From: Lacticaseibacillus porcinae
GTDB taxonomy: Bacteria > Bacillota > Bacilli > Lactobacillales > Lactobacillaceae
Reading direction: 5' to 3'
NCBI RefSeq assembly: GCF_003946305.1
Contig: NZ_RHNS01000002.1
Span: 62,001 to 126,000 of the forward strand
DNA length: 64,000 nucleotides
Under the pieces are notes generated by a model, which made no database searches, had not been told where the DNA came from, and saw only the letters and a program-made list of their open reading frames with translations. Positions within the stretch are counted from its first letter, which is position 1. Each line of letters starts with the position of its first letter. The translations under genes were made by a program, and so were the position numbers. Of the stretch, positions 1-8,017 are shown piece after piece.

Positions 1-1
1 C

Positions 2-562
2 TACGATCTGGCAGGGTTTGCTGTTGGCTTAGCGTCTGAAGATAAACTGTTGCCTCAAGGGGTCAAAGCAGGCGATAAGTTGATCGGTTTGCCAAGCTCT
101 GGGGTCCATTCCAACGGTTTCTCATTAGTTCGTCGCTTACTTGCAGAAACAAACCTCGCTTCGATGCCGTTAGCTGATGGCACTGAGATCACCACTGCCT
201 TGTTGGCACCGACCCGCATTTACGTCAAAACGGTCTTGCCGTTGATTCAAGCAGGGTTGATCCATGGCGCTGCTCATATCACTGGTGGCGGTTTTGAAGA
301 CAATGTCCCACGGATGTTGCCGAAGCACTTGGCAGCAGCATTTGATGTCGAGGCTTGGCAATGGCCTGAATTATTTACTCGTTTGCAAGAAGCCGGCGAT
401 TTGAGCCTTGAAACCATGCGTCGAACCTTTAATTGCGGCATCGGCATGGTGTTAGCAGTTGATCCTGCAGATGTTGACACTGTCCTTGCCCAAAATCCTC
501 ACAGCAAAGTGATCGGAGAGGTTATCCAACGCGATCAAGAGGCTGTGGTTTGGAGATCATGA
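2..562 (+). CDS. purM: Phosphoribosylformylglycinamidine cyclo-ligase, C-terminal part (5' truncated)
   Basis: The gene makes AIR from FGAM with ATP, the fifth step of purine synthesis in the cytoplasm. Only the last 186 codons are present, because the reading frame runs open from the window edge. The visible part is the C-terminal domain of the AIR synthetase family, with the conserved stretches LPSSGVHSNGFSLVRR and GGGFEDNVPRML. The TTG at position 50 is internal and should not be taken as the start. The stop TGA overlaps the first ATG of purN, so the two are translationally coupled in the order purM-purN-purH-purD. Confidence 0.95.
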   Translation, partial: YDLAGFAVGLASEDKLLPQGVKAGDKLIGLPSSGVHSNGFSLVRRLLAETNLASMPLADGTEITTALLAPTRIYVKTVLPLIQAGLIHGAAHITGGGFEDNVPRMLPKHLAAAFDVEAWQWPELFTRLQEAGDLSLETMRRTFNCGIGMVLAVDPADVDTVLAQNPHSKVIGEVIQRDQEAVVWRS

Positions 563-1116
563 TGAAACAAATCGTTGTTTTTGCCTCAGGAAGTGGCACC
601 AATTTTCAAGCGTTACATGATTTTTTCAAAGCCTCGACTCAAGTCAACATTGCGTTATTGGTATGTGATCATGCCGATGCGTATGTGTTGCAGCGCGCGG
701 CTTTAGCTGGTGTGCCAACGTTAGTGGTCAACTTCCGCGACTATGCAAGCAAAGCAGAAGCCGAACAGTCAATACTGGACAAGTTGCCAACATGTGATTT
801 AATTGTCTTAGCAGGGTATATGCGTATCATTGGCAAAACGTTACTGGCGGCTTTTCCCAATCGGATCGTCAACTTACATCCGGCATTGTTGCCGAGTTTT
901 CCCGGTCGGACTGGGATTCAAGATGCTTACGATTATGGAGTCAAAGTCACTGGCGTCACCGTCCATTATGTCGATGCTGGTATTGATTCTGGGCAGATCA
1001 TCGCCCAAGAGCCGGTGCGCATAAAATCTGGCGAATCAGTTGAGGAACTTGAAGCGCGGATCCATGCTGTGGAGCATGAACTACTGCCCCAAACAGTTGC
1101 CGCCTTACTCAAATAA
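559..1116 (+). CDS. purN: Phosphoribosylglycinamide formyltransferase
   Basis: PurN transfers a formyl group from 10-formyl-THF to GAR, the third step of purine synthesis. The 185-residue length is normal. The formyltransferase fold is clear: GSGTNFQ near the N-terminus binds the GAR phosphate, NLHPALLPSFPG near residue 105 supplies the catalytic Asn and His, and VDAGIDSGQII near residue 140 supplies the catalytic Asp. Two ATG codons lie in tandem at 559 and 562. The first overlaps the purM stop and GGAG lies just upstream. An in-frame TTG at 550 is too close to any ribosome binding site. Confidence 0.95.
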   Translation: MMKQIVVFASGSGTNFQALHDFFKASTQVNIALLVCDHADAYVLQRAALAGVPTLVVNFRDYASKAEAEQSILDKLPTCDLIVLAGYMRIIGKTLLAAFPNRIVNLHPALLPSFPGRTGIQDAYDYGVKVTGVTVHYVDAGIDSGQIIAQEPVRIKSGESVEELEARIHAVEHELLPQTVAALLK

Positions 1117-1131
1117 AAAGGAGCGAATAGC

Positions 1132-2655
1132 GTGAAACGTGCATTGTTAAGTGTGTCAGATAAAAGTGGTTTAGTGGAATTTGCCAAAGGTTTGGTTGAC
1201 CGAGGCTTTGAACTGGTATCGACTGGTGGGACCCACAAAGTCCTTGAAGATGCCGGTTTATCCGTTACGGCAGTAGATGCTGTGACCGGTTTTCCTGAAA
1301 TGTTAGATGGTCGTGTGAAGACGTTGCATCCCAAGATTCACGCTGGGATCCTTGCCCGTCGCGATTTACCTGAACACATGGCCGCTTTAAAAGAACATGA
1401 CATCACCCCAGTGGACGTGGTGTGTGTGAACTTGTATCCTTTTGCCGAAACCATCAAAAAAGCTGGCGTCACCCGCGCTGAAGCCATCGAACAAATCGAT
1501 ATCGGTGGACCTTCTGCCTTGCGCGCTGCGGCGAAAAACAGCGATTCTGTTTGGGCAGTGGTCGATCCTGCAGACTACGATGCGGTATTAGCTGGGATCG
1601 ACGCTGACGATGCTGATCTCCGTCAACAATTAGCAGCGAAGATCTTTGCCACTACTGCGGCATATGACGCACAAATCGCGGCATACTTGAATCCTGAACC
1701 ATTCCCAGAAAGCTTCACTCCAACCTACACGAAGCGTCAAGCTTTGCGTTACGGCGAGAATTCTCATCAACAAGCCGCGTTCTACGCTGCTCCTGATGCG
1801 CCTGCCTCAAGTCTGGCCAATGCCAAGCAACTGCATGGTAAGGAGTTATCTTACAACAACTTCAAAGATGCAGATGCTGCACTCACCATGGTCAACGAAT
1901 TCAAGAAACCAACAGTGGTGGCGGTTAAGCATATGAACCCTTGTGGCATCGGCCAAGCTGACACCATCGAAGGCGCTTGGGACAAAGCCTACGCTGCCGA
2001 CTCCATGTCCATTTTTGGTGGGATCATCGCCTTGAACCGCAATGTCGACTTAGCGACTGCGGAAAAGATGCACGCCTTGTTCTTGGAAATCATTATGGCG
2101 CCAAGCTACGATGATGATGCTTATGAAGTGTTGGCCAAGAAGAAGAACTTGCGGATCTTGATCGTACCGTTAGCAGAAGCGACTGAAGTCCCGCACATCG
2201 AATCTGTTTCCTTAGTTGGTGGCTTGTTGCGCCAAACTAGCGACGACGCGGTCGAAACGGCGGATGATTTAACCGTTGTGACTGACGTGAAGCCAACTGA
2301 AGCGCAAATCGAATCATTGCTGTTTGCCCAACAAGTGGTCAAGCATGTGAAGTCAAACGCCATTGTCATCGCTAAAGACGGTCAAACGCTAGGCATCGGC
2401 GCTGGTCAAATGAATCGCATCGGTTCCGTTGAAATTGCCTTAAAGCAAGCGCAAGAAAATCCTGAATTTGCTGGGGCAGTGATGGCGTCTGATGCCTTCT
2501 TCCCAATGGACGATTGTGTGGACTATGCCGCTAAGCATGGCATTCATGCGATCATCCAACCAGGTGGTTCGATCAAAGATAAAGATTCCATCGCTATGGC
2601 CAACAAATATGGGATCGCGATGGTCACGACCGGCGTTCGGCATTTCCGTCATTAA
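1132..2655 (+). CDS. purH: Bifunctional AICAR formyltransferase / IMP cyclohydrolase
   Basis: PurH catalyses the last two steps to IMP: formylation of AICAR, then ring closure. It is 507 residues, the usual length. The N-terminal 140 residues are the MGS-like IMP cyclohydrolase domain ([30 protein letters not shown]), and the rest is the AICAR transformylase domain, with KHMNPCG near residue 265 and a C-terminal QPGGSIKD segment. The start is GTG at 1132, preceded by AAAGGAG. It lies 15 bp after purN and 12 bp before purD, so it is part of one transcript. Confidence 0.96.
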   Translation: MKRALLSVSDKSGLVEFAKGLVDRGFELVSTGGTHKVLEDAGLSVTAVDAVTGFPEMLDGRVKTLHPKIHAGILARRDLPEHMAALKEHDITPVDVVCVNLYPFAETIKKAGVTRAEAIEQIDIGGPSALRAAAKNSDSVWAVVDPADYDAVLAGIDADDADLRQQLAAKIFATTAAYDAQIAAYLNPEPFPESFTPTYTKRQALRYGENSHQQAAFYAAPDAPASSLANAKQLHGKELSYNNFKDADAALTMVNEFKKPTVVAVKHMNPCGIGQADTIEGAWDKAYAADSMSIFGGIIALNRNVDLATAEKMHALFLEIIMAPSYDDDAYEVLAKKKNLRILIVPLAEATEVPHIESVSLVGGLLRQTSDDAVETADDLTVVTDVKPTEAQIESLLFAQQVVKHVKSNAIVIAKDGQTLGIGAGQMNRIGSVEIALKQAQENPEFAGAVMASDAFFPMDDCVDYAAKHGIHAIIQPGGSIKDKDSIAMANKYGIAMVTTGVRHFRH

Positions 2656-2667
2656 TAGGAGGGTAGT

Positions 2668-3906
2668 ATGGTCAGTGTGTTGGTGATCGGCAATGGGGCG
2701 CGGGAAAGTGCCTTGGGCCAAGCTTTTTTGAAATCTGACGCTGTCGATAAAGTCTTTGTGGCGCCAGGCAACGCCGGCATGACTTTGCTCGGGTTGACTG
2801 TGTTACCATTAGGGGACGATGATTTTTCCAATTTGATCCAATTTGCCAAAACCCATGTTGCCTTAACCTTTGTCGGCCCTGAAGCCCCATTAGCAGCAGG
2901 GATCGTTGATGCCTTTCAAAAAGCTGACTTACCAGTGTTTGGTCCAACGCAAAAACTTGCCCAACTGGAATCGAGCAAGCAATTTGCGAAAGCCTTCATG
3001 CAGCGGCATCACTTACCCACTGCCAAAGCTGAAGTGGTCCATAGTCAAGCTGAAGCGTTAAAGGTGTTAGGGGATTATGGCGCGCCGATCGTGATCAAAG
3101 CTGATGGTCTCGCTGCCGGCAAAGGCGTCACTGTTGCTAAAACTGCAGAAGCGGCGACCAGTGCGATCACCAATTTATACGCGGATCATCCTAACGCCCC
3201 AGTGGTGATTGAAGAATGTTTGACTGGGCAAGAAGCCTCAGTGTTAGCGTTGTTCAATGGCATGTCCCAAGTGGCGTTTCCACTAGCGCAAGATCACAAA
3301 CGTCGCTTTGACGATGACCTTGGACCAAATACTGGTGGGATGGGCGCGATCAGCCCGGCACCACAATTTACCGCCGAAGAACAACAACAAGCCCAAGCGT
3401 TGATCGATCAAACCTTAGCGGGGATGGTGGTTGACGGCTTGTATGGTAACGGGGTGTTATACATCGGGTTGATGTTTACCCCTGATGGGCCTAAAATTCT
3501 GGAATACAACTTGCGCTTCGGCGATCCTGAAACCCAAGTTTTGTTGCCACAAGTTAAAAATGACTTTTATCAATTGGTCACTGACTTACTTGCAGGACAC
3601 GCCGATGATCTGCAACTTGATGGTCAAACTTATTGCGGCGTCGTCGCTGCAAACCCAGGTTATCCGACTGATTCGAGTCAGCACCTTCCATTGATCGTCC
3701 CTGATGACACCCAACGCGATTATTGGTATCCAGCAGGGGTGCGTCAAGGGACCAATGGTTTAGAATCCACTGGCGGTCGCATTTTCACAGTGGTGGGGCA
3801 AGGCACTGACTTGCAAGCGGCGCAAACACAAGCGTATGCGCGGTTGAAGCCATTGGCAGGCGATCTTGCCAGTCGTTCAGACATCGGCTTCCACGCCTTG
3901 GATTAA
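2668..3906 (+). CDS. purD: Phosphoribosylamine-glycine ligase
   Basis: PurD ligates glycine to phosphoribosylamine with ATP, giving GAR. The protein is 412 residues and follows the family layout: an N-terminal Rossmann-like domain (VLVIGNGARESAL), then an ATP-grasp domain with KADGLAAGKGV, GGMGAISPAP and EYNLRFGDPETQ. The ATG is preceded by AGGAGGG. It is the last gene of the purine operon and is followed directly by a strong terminator at 3911. Confidence 0.96.
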   Translation: MVSVLVIGNGARESALGQAFLKSDAVDKVFVAPGNAGMTLLGLTVLPLGDDDFSNLIQFAKTHVALTFVGPEAPLAAGIVDAFQKADLPVFGPTQKLAQLESSKQFAKAFMQRHHLPTAKAEVVHSQAEALKVLGDYGAPIVIKADGLAAGKGVTVAKTAEAATSAITNLYADHPNAPVVIEECLTGQEASVLALFNGMSQVAFPLAQDHKRRFDDDLGPNTGGMGAISPAPQFTAEEQQQAQALIDQTLAGMVVDGLYGNGVLYIGLMFTPDGPKILEYNLRFGDPETQVLLPQVKNDFYQLVTDLLAGHADDLQLDGQTYCGVVAANPGYPTDSSQHLPLIVPDDTQRDYWYPAGVRQGTNGLESTGGRIFTVVGQGTDLQAAQTQAYARLKPLAGDLASRSDIGFHALD

Positions 3907-3910
3907 ATCA

Positions 3911-3947
3911 AAAACTAGCTACCACATCTTGTGGTGGCTAGTTTTTA
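3911..3947 (+). terminator. Intrinsic terminator of the purine operon
   Basis: A 15-bp stem (AAAACTAGCTACCAC pairing with GTGGTGGCTAGTTTT, one G-U) has a five-base loop and runs into a T-rich tract directly after purD. Confidence 0.9.
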
Positions 3948-4006
3948 TTTTCCATATCTGGCCCATTTGTGGTATGATTGGCCTATTGAATGGCGTGGAG
4001 GTCGTG

Positions 4007-4615
4007 TTGAAAATGCATTTGGATGGTCAAAGTTTACAAAAAGCGGCAAAATTACCGAACAACCCTTATCCCAAGGAATGGTTAGCCGATGATCTGTCAT
4101 TAGGTTATGTGGCAGATTATAAACCGTTTAACTTTGTCGATGGTGAAGGGGTGCGGTGTAGTTTGTATGTGTCTGGGTGTAAGTTCAACTGCCCAGGTTG
4201 TTACAACAAAGTCGCTCAAAACTTCCATTATGGCCATCCTTATACGCAAGCCTTAGAAGATCAAATCATCAAAGACTTGAGTCAACCTTATGTTCAAGGC
4301 TTGACGCTGCTGGGTGGGGAACCTTTTTTAAATACCCAAGTATGCATGAAGTTGGTTAAACGCATTCGTCAAGAGTTTGGCCATGATAAAGATATTTGGT
4401 CATGGACTGGCTACAAGTGGGATGAATTACTGGCAGATTCCGATGATAAGTTGGAATTGCTCAACTTGATCGATATTTTAGTCGATGGGCGATTCTTGGA
4501 AGCACAAAAAGATTTAACTTTGCAGTTCCGTGGTTCTGCCAATCAACGGATCATTGATGTCCCAGCTAGCTTAGCGGCTGGAGAAGTGAAGATCTGGGCT
4601 GGGTTAGTGAAATAA
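4007..4615 (+). CDS. nrdG: Anaerobic ribonucleotide reductase activating protein (radical SAM)
   Basis: NrdG uses S-adenosylmethionine and a [4Fe-4S] cluster to place the glycyl radical on NrdD. The radical-SAM motif CxxxCxxC is visible as CKFNCPGC, followed by the family stretch GLTLLGGEPF. GEGVRCSLYVSGC upstream is also typical. The protein is about 200 residues, as expected. The start is uncertain: GTG 4004, TTG 4007 and ATG 4013 are close together behind GGAGG at 3997, and TTG has the best spacing. nrdD is not beside it and must be elsewhere. Confidence 0.9.
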   Translation: MKMHLDGQSLQKAAKLPNNPYPKEWLADDLSLGYVADYKPFNFVDGEGVRCSLYVSGCKFNCPGCYNKVAQNFHYGHPYTQALEDQIIKDLSQPYVQGLTLLGGEPFLNTQVCMKLVKRIRQEFGHDKDIWSWTGYKWDELLADSDDKLELLNLIDILVDGRFLEAQKDLTLQFRGSANQRIIDVPASLAAGEVKIWAGLVK

Positions 4616-4634
4616 ATCCTTGTTTTAACGCGAA

Positions 4635-4675
4635 AAACACTGGACTGGTGAGCCCCTCAGTCCAGTGTTTTTTTG
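4635..4675 (+). terminator. Intrinsic terminator after nrdG
   Basis: AAACACTGGACTG pairs with CAGTCCAGTGTTT (13 bp) and is followed by seven T residues. The A-run before the stem means it may also serve the convergent gene that ends at 4683. Confidence 0.88.
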
Positions 4676-4682
4676 AATCAAA

Positions 4683-5249
4683 TTAAGGTTTTGGCAAATC
4701 GAGTTTTTCCCACTCAGTGCCAACAGCTAGTTTGGCAAACCCAATGGCGTTGACTTGATCATTAAAGTCATAATTGTCTTTGGCGTCGATTTTCGTGATG
4801 CCTAATGGATCAGAGACGGGGATGTCGCCGGCATGGGTGAGGATATATTGGCCGCTTAGCCCGCCTGAAAGCCATAAACTGCAAGTGAGGGTGTTAGTGG
4901 TGACAATCATTAACGTATTGTAGATCAGCCCTGGATGCACCCCCAGGCCGACTTTAGAGGAATTGTAATCATAAGGCGCAATCCCGACAACCAGTGCAGT
5001 GGGATGTAGCACTAGATCTTTAGTGTGGGCTTGATGCAACGTCAACACGCCATCATCTAAATGTGCAGTGATCCCATTCATCGCGACTTGCGTCAATTTC
5101 CCAAGGCCAGTGTGATCTGGCAAGCGCTTGTCCCCAATGGTCAAGGCATATAACTGAATCGCCCGATGATCGAGGAATTGAATCTCTGTTGGAGCCGGTA
5201 AGGCCATGACAGTTGCGTGTTGCCAATCATCCAGTTTGTGATCGAACAT
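4683..5249 (-). CDS. Uncharacterised 188-residue protein
   Basis: I do not recognise this protein. It is soluble, with no signal peptide or membrane segment and no known motif. It has many His and Asp residues and looks rich in beta structure. The start is set by TGGAGG placed eight bases before the ATG at 5249. A longer version from 5270 would put that site inside the gene. It is monocistronic: a terminator shared with nrdG lies at its 3' end, and the kinase operon terminator lies upstream. Codon use looks like that of its neighbours, so it is probably a genuine lineage-restricted gene. Confidence 0.75.
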   Translation of the reverse strand: MFDHKLDDWQHATVMALPAPTEIQFLDHRAIQLYALTIGDKRLPDHTGLGKLTQVAMNGITAHLDDGVLTLHQAHTKDLVLHPTALVVGIAPYDYNSSKVGLGVHPGLIYNTLMIVTTNTLTCSLWLSGGLSGQYILTHAGDIPVSDPLGITKIDAKDNYDFNDQVNAIGFAKLAVGTEWEKLDLPKP

Positions 5250-5355
5250 GTGAATTTGCCTCCAATACATTTGCTTTTACAAACAAAAGTATACGCTTTC
5301 TTTAACGTGTTGCGGCACTGTTGAGCCAAACGTTAGAAAAAGCCCGCTGAACGTC

Positions 5356-5391
5356 AAAAAAAGGACTTTCAATTGTTGAAAGTCCCTTTTG
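5356..5391. terminator. Terminator after the BceRS-type operon
   Basis: GGACTTTCAA pairs with TTGAAAGTCC around a TTG loop, with an A-run on one side and a T-run on the other. It can stop the minus-strand kinase transcript and also plus-strand transcription. Confidence 0.85.
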
Positions 5392-5398
5392 CATGGCA

Positions 5399-6460
5399 TC
5401 AGCGGGATAGCGGTTGTTCGGTTAAATTGCTGGCACTTTGCCCATAATATTGTAAATGTGGGAAGTGAATGGTGACTGCGGTGCCGACATTAGGTTTTGC
5501 GGTGATCGATAAGTGATGGCCTAACCGTTGTGACAATTGATCAGCGAGATATAACCCTAAGCCTGTGGACTTTGATTCAGCGTTGCGGCCGTTGGTGCCG
5601 GTGAAGCCTTTTTCAAACACGCGATGGAGTTCGTCTTCTGCGATCCCAATGCCAGAATCAGCGACTGTTAACGTCACTTCATCATGGGCTTCAGCGATCG
5701 TGGCAGTGATTTTGCCCCCGGCAGGCGTGTATTTCAACGCATTAGAGAATAGCTGCATCAGAATAAATCGCAACCATTTGGCATCTGTCGTGACCACTTG
5801 ATCATCCCCATCGAGTTCAAACTGCAAGTGGCCGGCGATAAAGGCATTGCGGTTGTCGACGACCACATCATTGATCACTTGTTTGAGGGGATAGTCATTG
5901 AGCAAGTAATCTTTGGAGAATGAATCAAGCCGTGAGTAATACATCACTTGTTCCACATAATGATCCATGCGATCCAGTTGTAAACTCAATTGTGACAACA
6001 CATCTTCTGGTGCGTCGTCTTCTAGGCTGTCAACCAATAAGTTACTTGCGGCAAGCGGCACTTTGATTTCATGGACCCATGAGTCGATGAAGGCTTGTTG
6101 ATCGCGTTGGGTATTGATGACATTAGAAATTGCGTGACGATGCGTTTGCAGCATTTGATTTAAGGCTTTGGCGATCAAGCTTTGCGCACGGCTGCCAGTT
6201 TCAGGCATCGGCCAGTCGAGCGCTTCTTCACCTGCTTTAAGCCGCGTTTGCCACTGGGACAACCAACGCTGTTGTTTTTTGAAATCAAGCCACAACAAAC
6301 CGGCGTAAAACAAGGTGACCAAAAGCGCGATGTAGATCAGGGTATCAAGATGGACCAAATGTTTGGGATCTAGCCATAAGCCGCCGCATAGTAACAATAA
6401 GCCTAACACATAGGCCAGCAAGTGTAAGCGATGATCATATAAATAATCTCGTAATCGCAT
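5399..6460 (-). CDS. Intramembrane-sensing histidine kinase, BceS type
   Basis: The protein is 353 residues with two closely spaced membrane helices (about 13-30 and 40-58) and almost no extracellular part, the hallmark of BceS-like kinases that sense through their partner transporter. The DHp box WVHEIKVPLA carries the phosphoacceptor His130. The ATPase domain shows the N box FSNALKYT, the G1 box DSGIGIAEDE, and the G2 box STGLGLYLADQL. It lies 9 bp behind its regulator on the same strand and is divergent from a BceAB-type transporter. Peptide or bacitracin stress signalling is inferred from the family and context. Confidence 0.9.
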   Translation of the reverse strand: MRLRDYLYDHRLHLLAYVLGLLLLCGGLWLDPKHLVHLDTLIYIALLVTLFYAGLLWLDFKKQQRWLSQWQTRLKAGEEALDWPMPETGSRAQSLIAKALNQMLQTHRHAISNVINTQRDQQAFIDSWVHEIKVPLAASNLLVDSLEDDAPEDVLSQLSLQLDRMDHYVEQVMYYSRLDSFSKDYLLNDYPLKQVINDVVVDNRNAFIAGHLQFELDGDDQVVTTDAKWLRFILMQLFSNALKYTPAGGKITATIAEAHDEVTLTVADSGIGIAEDELHRVFEKGFTGTNGRNAESKSTGLGLYLADQLSQRLGHHLSITAKPNVGTAVTIHFPHLQYYGQSASNLTEQPLSR

Positions 6461-6469
6461 AATGTCCTC

Positions 6470-7144
6470 TTAATTGATGATGTAACCTGTTCCGACACGC
6501 GTTTCAATATAGTCGGGTAAACCGGCATCGGTGATTTTTTTGCGGAGGCGATTGATATTGACGGTCAACGTGTTGTCATCGACGAACCGCGCATCTTGCC
6601 ACAGTGCTTTAAGCAAGTGTTCGCGCGATACCACATGGCCATGCGAGCGCAATAAGATCTGCAACAGCTTGTATTCGTTTTTTGATAAGTTGATCGGGGT
6701 GTCATTCACCAAAGCGGCACTGTTTTCAATATCAAGGGTCAACCCGTTGTGCGATAAAGTTTGGCTTTGGCCATCAGTGTAGTTGTACGTGCGGCGCAAC
6801 AAGGCGTTGATTTTAGCGATCAATACTTCCATGGCAAAAGGCTTATTGACAAAATCATCAGCCCCTAAGTTCATGGCCATGACCATATCCATGTTGGTGT
6901 TGCGACTGGAAATGAAGATCACCGGCACTTGAGAATTTGCGCGGATCTGTTGTACCCAATGGTAGCCGTCGTATACGGGTAAATTAATATCCAATAACAC
7001 CAGATGCGGCTGTTCTTCAACAAATTGATCATAAACGTGTGAAAAATCTGTCACTTTCACCGCGCTGAGTTGCCATTTCCGCAAGGCTTGTGCGATCAGC
7101 GTGGCAATCGTTTGGTCATCTTCAACGATCATGATTTTAAACAT
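6470..7144 (-). CDS. OmpR-family response regulator, BceR type
   Basis: The 224-residue protein has an N-terminal receiver domain (IMIVEDD, phosphoacceptor Asp52 in LLDINLP, Lys in NKPF) and a C-terminal winged helix (YKLLQILLRSHGHVVSREHLL, shortened here to its key part, and RVGTGYI at the end). The start at 7144 is chosen because GGAGGG lies five bases before it. It is the first gene of the kinase operon and shares a short divergent promoter region with the ABC genes it probably activates. Confidence 0.91.
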   Translation of the reverse strand: MFKIMIVEDDQTIATLIAQALRKWQLSAVKVTDFSHVYDQFVEEQPHLVLLDINLPVYDGYHWVQQIRANSQVPVIFISSRNTNMDMVMAMNLGADDFVNKPFAMEVLIAKINALLRRTYNYTDGQSQTLSHNGLTLDIENSAALVNDTPINLSKNEYKLLQILLRSHGHVVSREHLLKALWQDARFVDDNTLTVNINRLRKKITDAGLPDYIETRVGTGYIIN

Positions 7145-7169
7145 GGCGCCCTCCATTAAATGAATTCAT

Positions 7170-7182
7170 TACATTAATTGTA
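7170..7182. promoter_or_regulatory. Candidate BceR-type operator dyad
   Basis: TACA, five bases, then TGTA forms a near-palindrome between the divergent regulator and transporter genes, about 30 bp before the transporter -10. BceR-family sites are built on a TnACA-N4-TGTAA dyad. The spacing here is one base longer, so this is only a suggestion. Confidence 0.35.
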
Positions 7183-7207
7183 CCAGATGCCAACTTGGAC
7201 ACAAGTT

Positions 7208-7216
7208 TGGTATGAT
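7208..7216 (+). promoter_or_regulatory. Extended -10 promoter of the BceAB-type genes
   Basis: TGGTATGAT is an extended -10 element 25 bp before the ATPase start. No good -35 hexamer is visible, as is common for activator-dependent promoters. Confidence 0.5.
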
Positions 7217-7240
7217 GAAAGAGTACTGGAGGTGGACAGC

Positions 7241-8017
7241 ATGCGAATGGTCAAAGTCGATCATTTAACCAAAATTTATGGACACCGATTCAATCGGGTA
7301 ACGGCGCTGAATGATTTAAGCTTCGGGGTGGATGCTGGTGAATTTGTCGGGATCATGGGGCCTAGTGGTGCCGGTAAATCGACGTTGTTGAATATATTGG
7401 CCACGATGGATACGCCCACGGCTGGTGGGGTATGGATCGATAAAACGGATCTCAGCGACATGTCCAAAGCGCAAAGTGCCACTTTTCGCCGCGACCAACT
7501 CGGATTTATTTTTCAAGACTTCGACTTGCTCGATGACTTGCCGGTGTCGGCAAACATCACGCTACCATTGACCTTTGTGCCGCCGGTGCCAAGTGACTTA
7601 GATGACCGCCTGCAAAAAGTCGGCGAGTTATTAGGGTTATTGCCGTTGATGGCACGATATCCTGCGCAATTGAGTCTCGGTCAACGTCAACGTGTCGCTG
7701 CTGCGCGTGCGATCATCACCCATCCGCGGTTGGTGTTGGCGGATGAACCGACTGGCAGTTTGGATTCACTGGCTGCAACAGAGTTATTGCGTTATTTAGC
7801 CAAAATCAATTTAGAAGCCGATACAACGATTTTAATGGTGACGCATGATGCGTTCACCGCAAGTTTTTGTAATCGGATCATTTTTATTCGCGATGGGGCG
7901 TATTTTGCTGAAGTGACGCGGCATGGTAGCCGGCAAGATTTCTTCAACAGCATTATTGACATGCAAGCATCGATTTCTGGAGGGCGGCGTCAACATGTGG
8001 CAACAGATCCGAACTGA
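7241..8017 (+). CDS. ABC transporter ATPase, BceA type
   Basis: This is a 258-residue nucleotide-binding subunit of the MacB/BceA class. It shows Walker A GPSGAGKST, signature LSLGQRQRVA (Ser-Leu-Gly in place of the usual Ser-Gly-Gly), Walker B LVLADEPTGS, and a switch His in TILMVTHD. The start at 7241 has GGAGG eight bases upstream, and the longer frame from 7178 lacks a site. Its 3' end overlaps the permease start by 23 bp. With the permease it is expected to detoxify or sense cell-wall-active peptides such as bacitracin or lantibiotics. Confidence 0.92.
   Translation: MRMVKVDHLTKIYGHRFNRVTALNDLSFGVDAGEFVGIMGPSGAGKSTLLNILATMDTPTAGGVWIDKTDLSDMSKAQSATFRRDQLGFIFQDFDLLDDLPVSANITLPLTFVPPVPSDLDDRLQKVGELLGLLPLMARYPAQLSLGQRQRVAAARAIITHPRLVLADEPTGSLDSLAATELLRYLAKINLEADTTILMVTHDAFTASFCNRIIFIRDGAYFAEVTRHGSRQDFFNSIIDMQASISGGRRQHVATDPN

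Noticed and set aside
5290-5310. cre-like sequence upstream of the unknown 188-residue gene
   Set aside because: It has at least three mismatches to the CcpA consensus.
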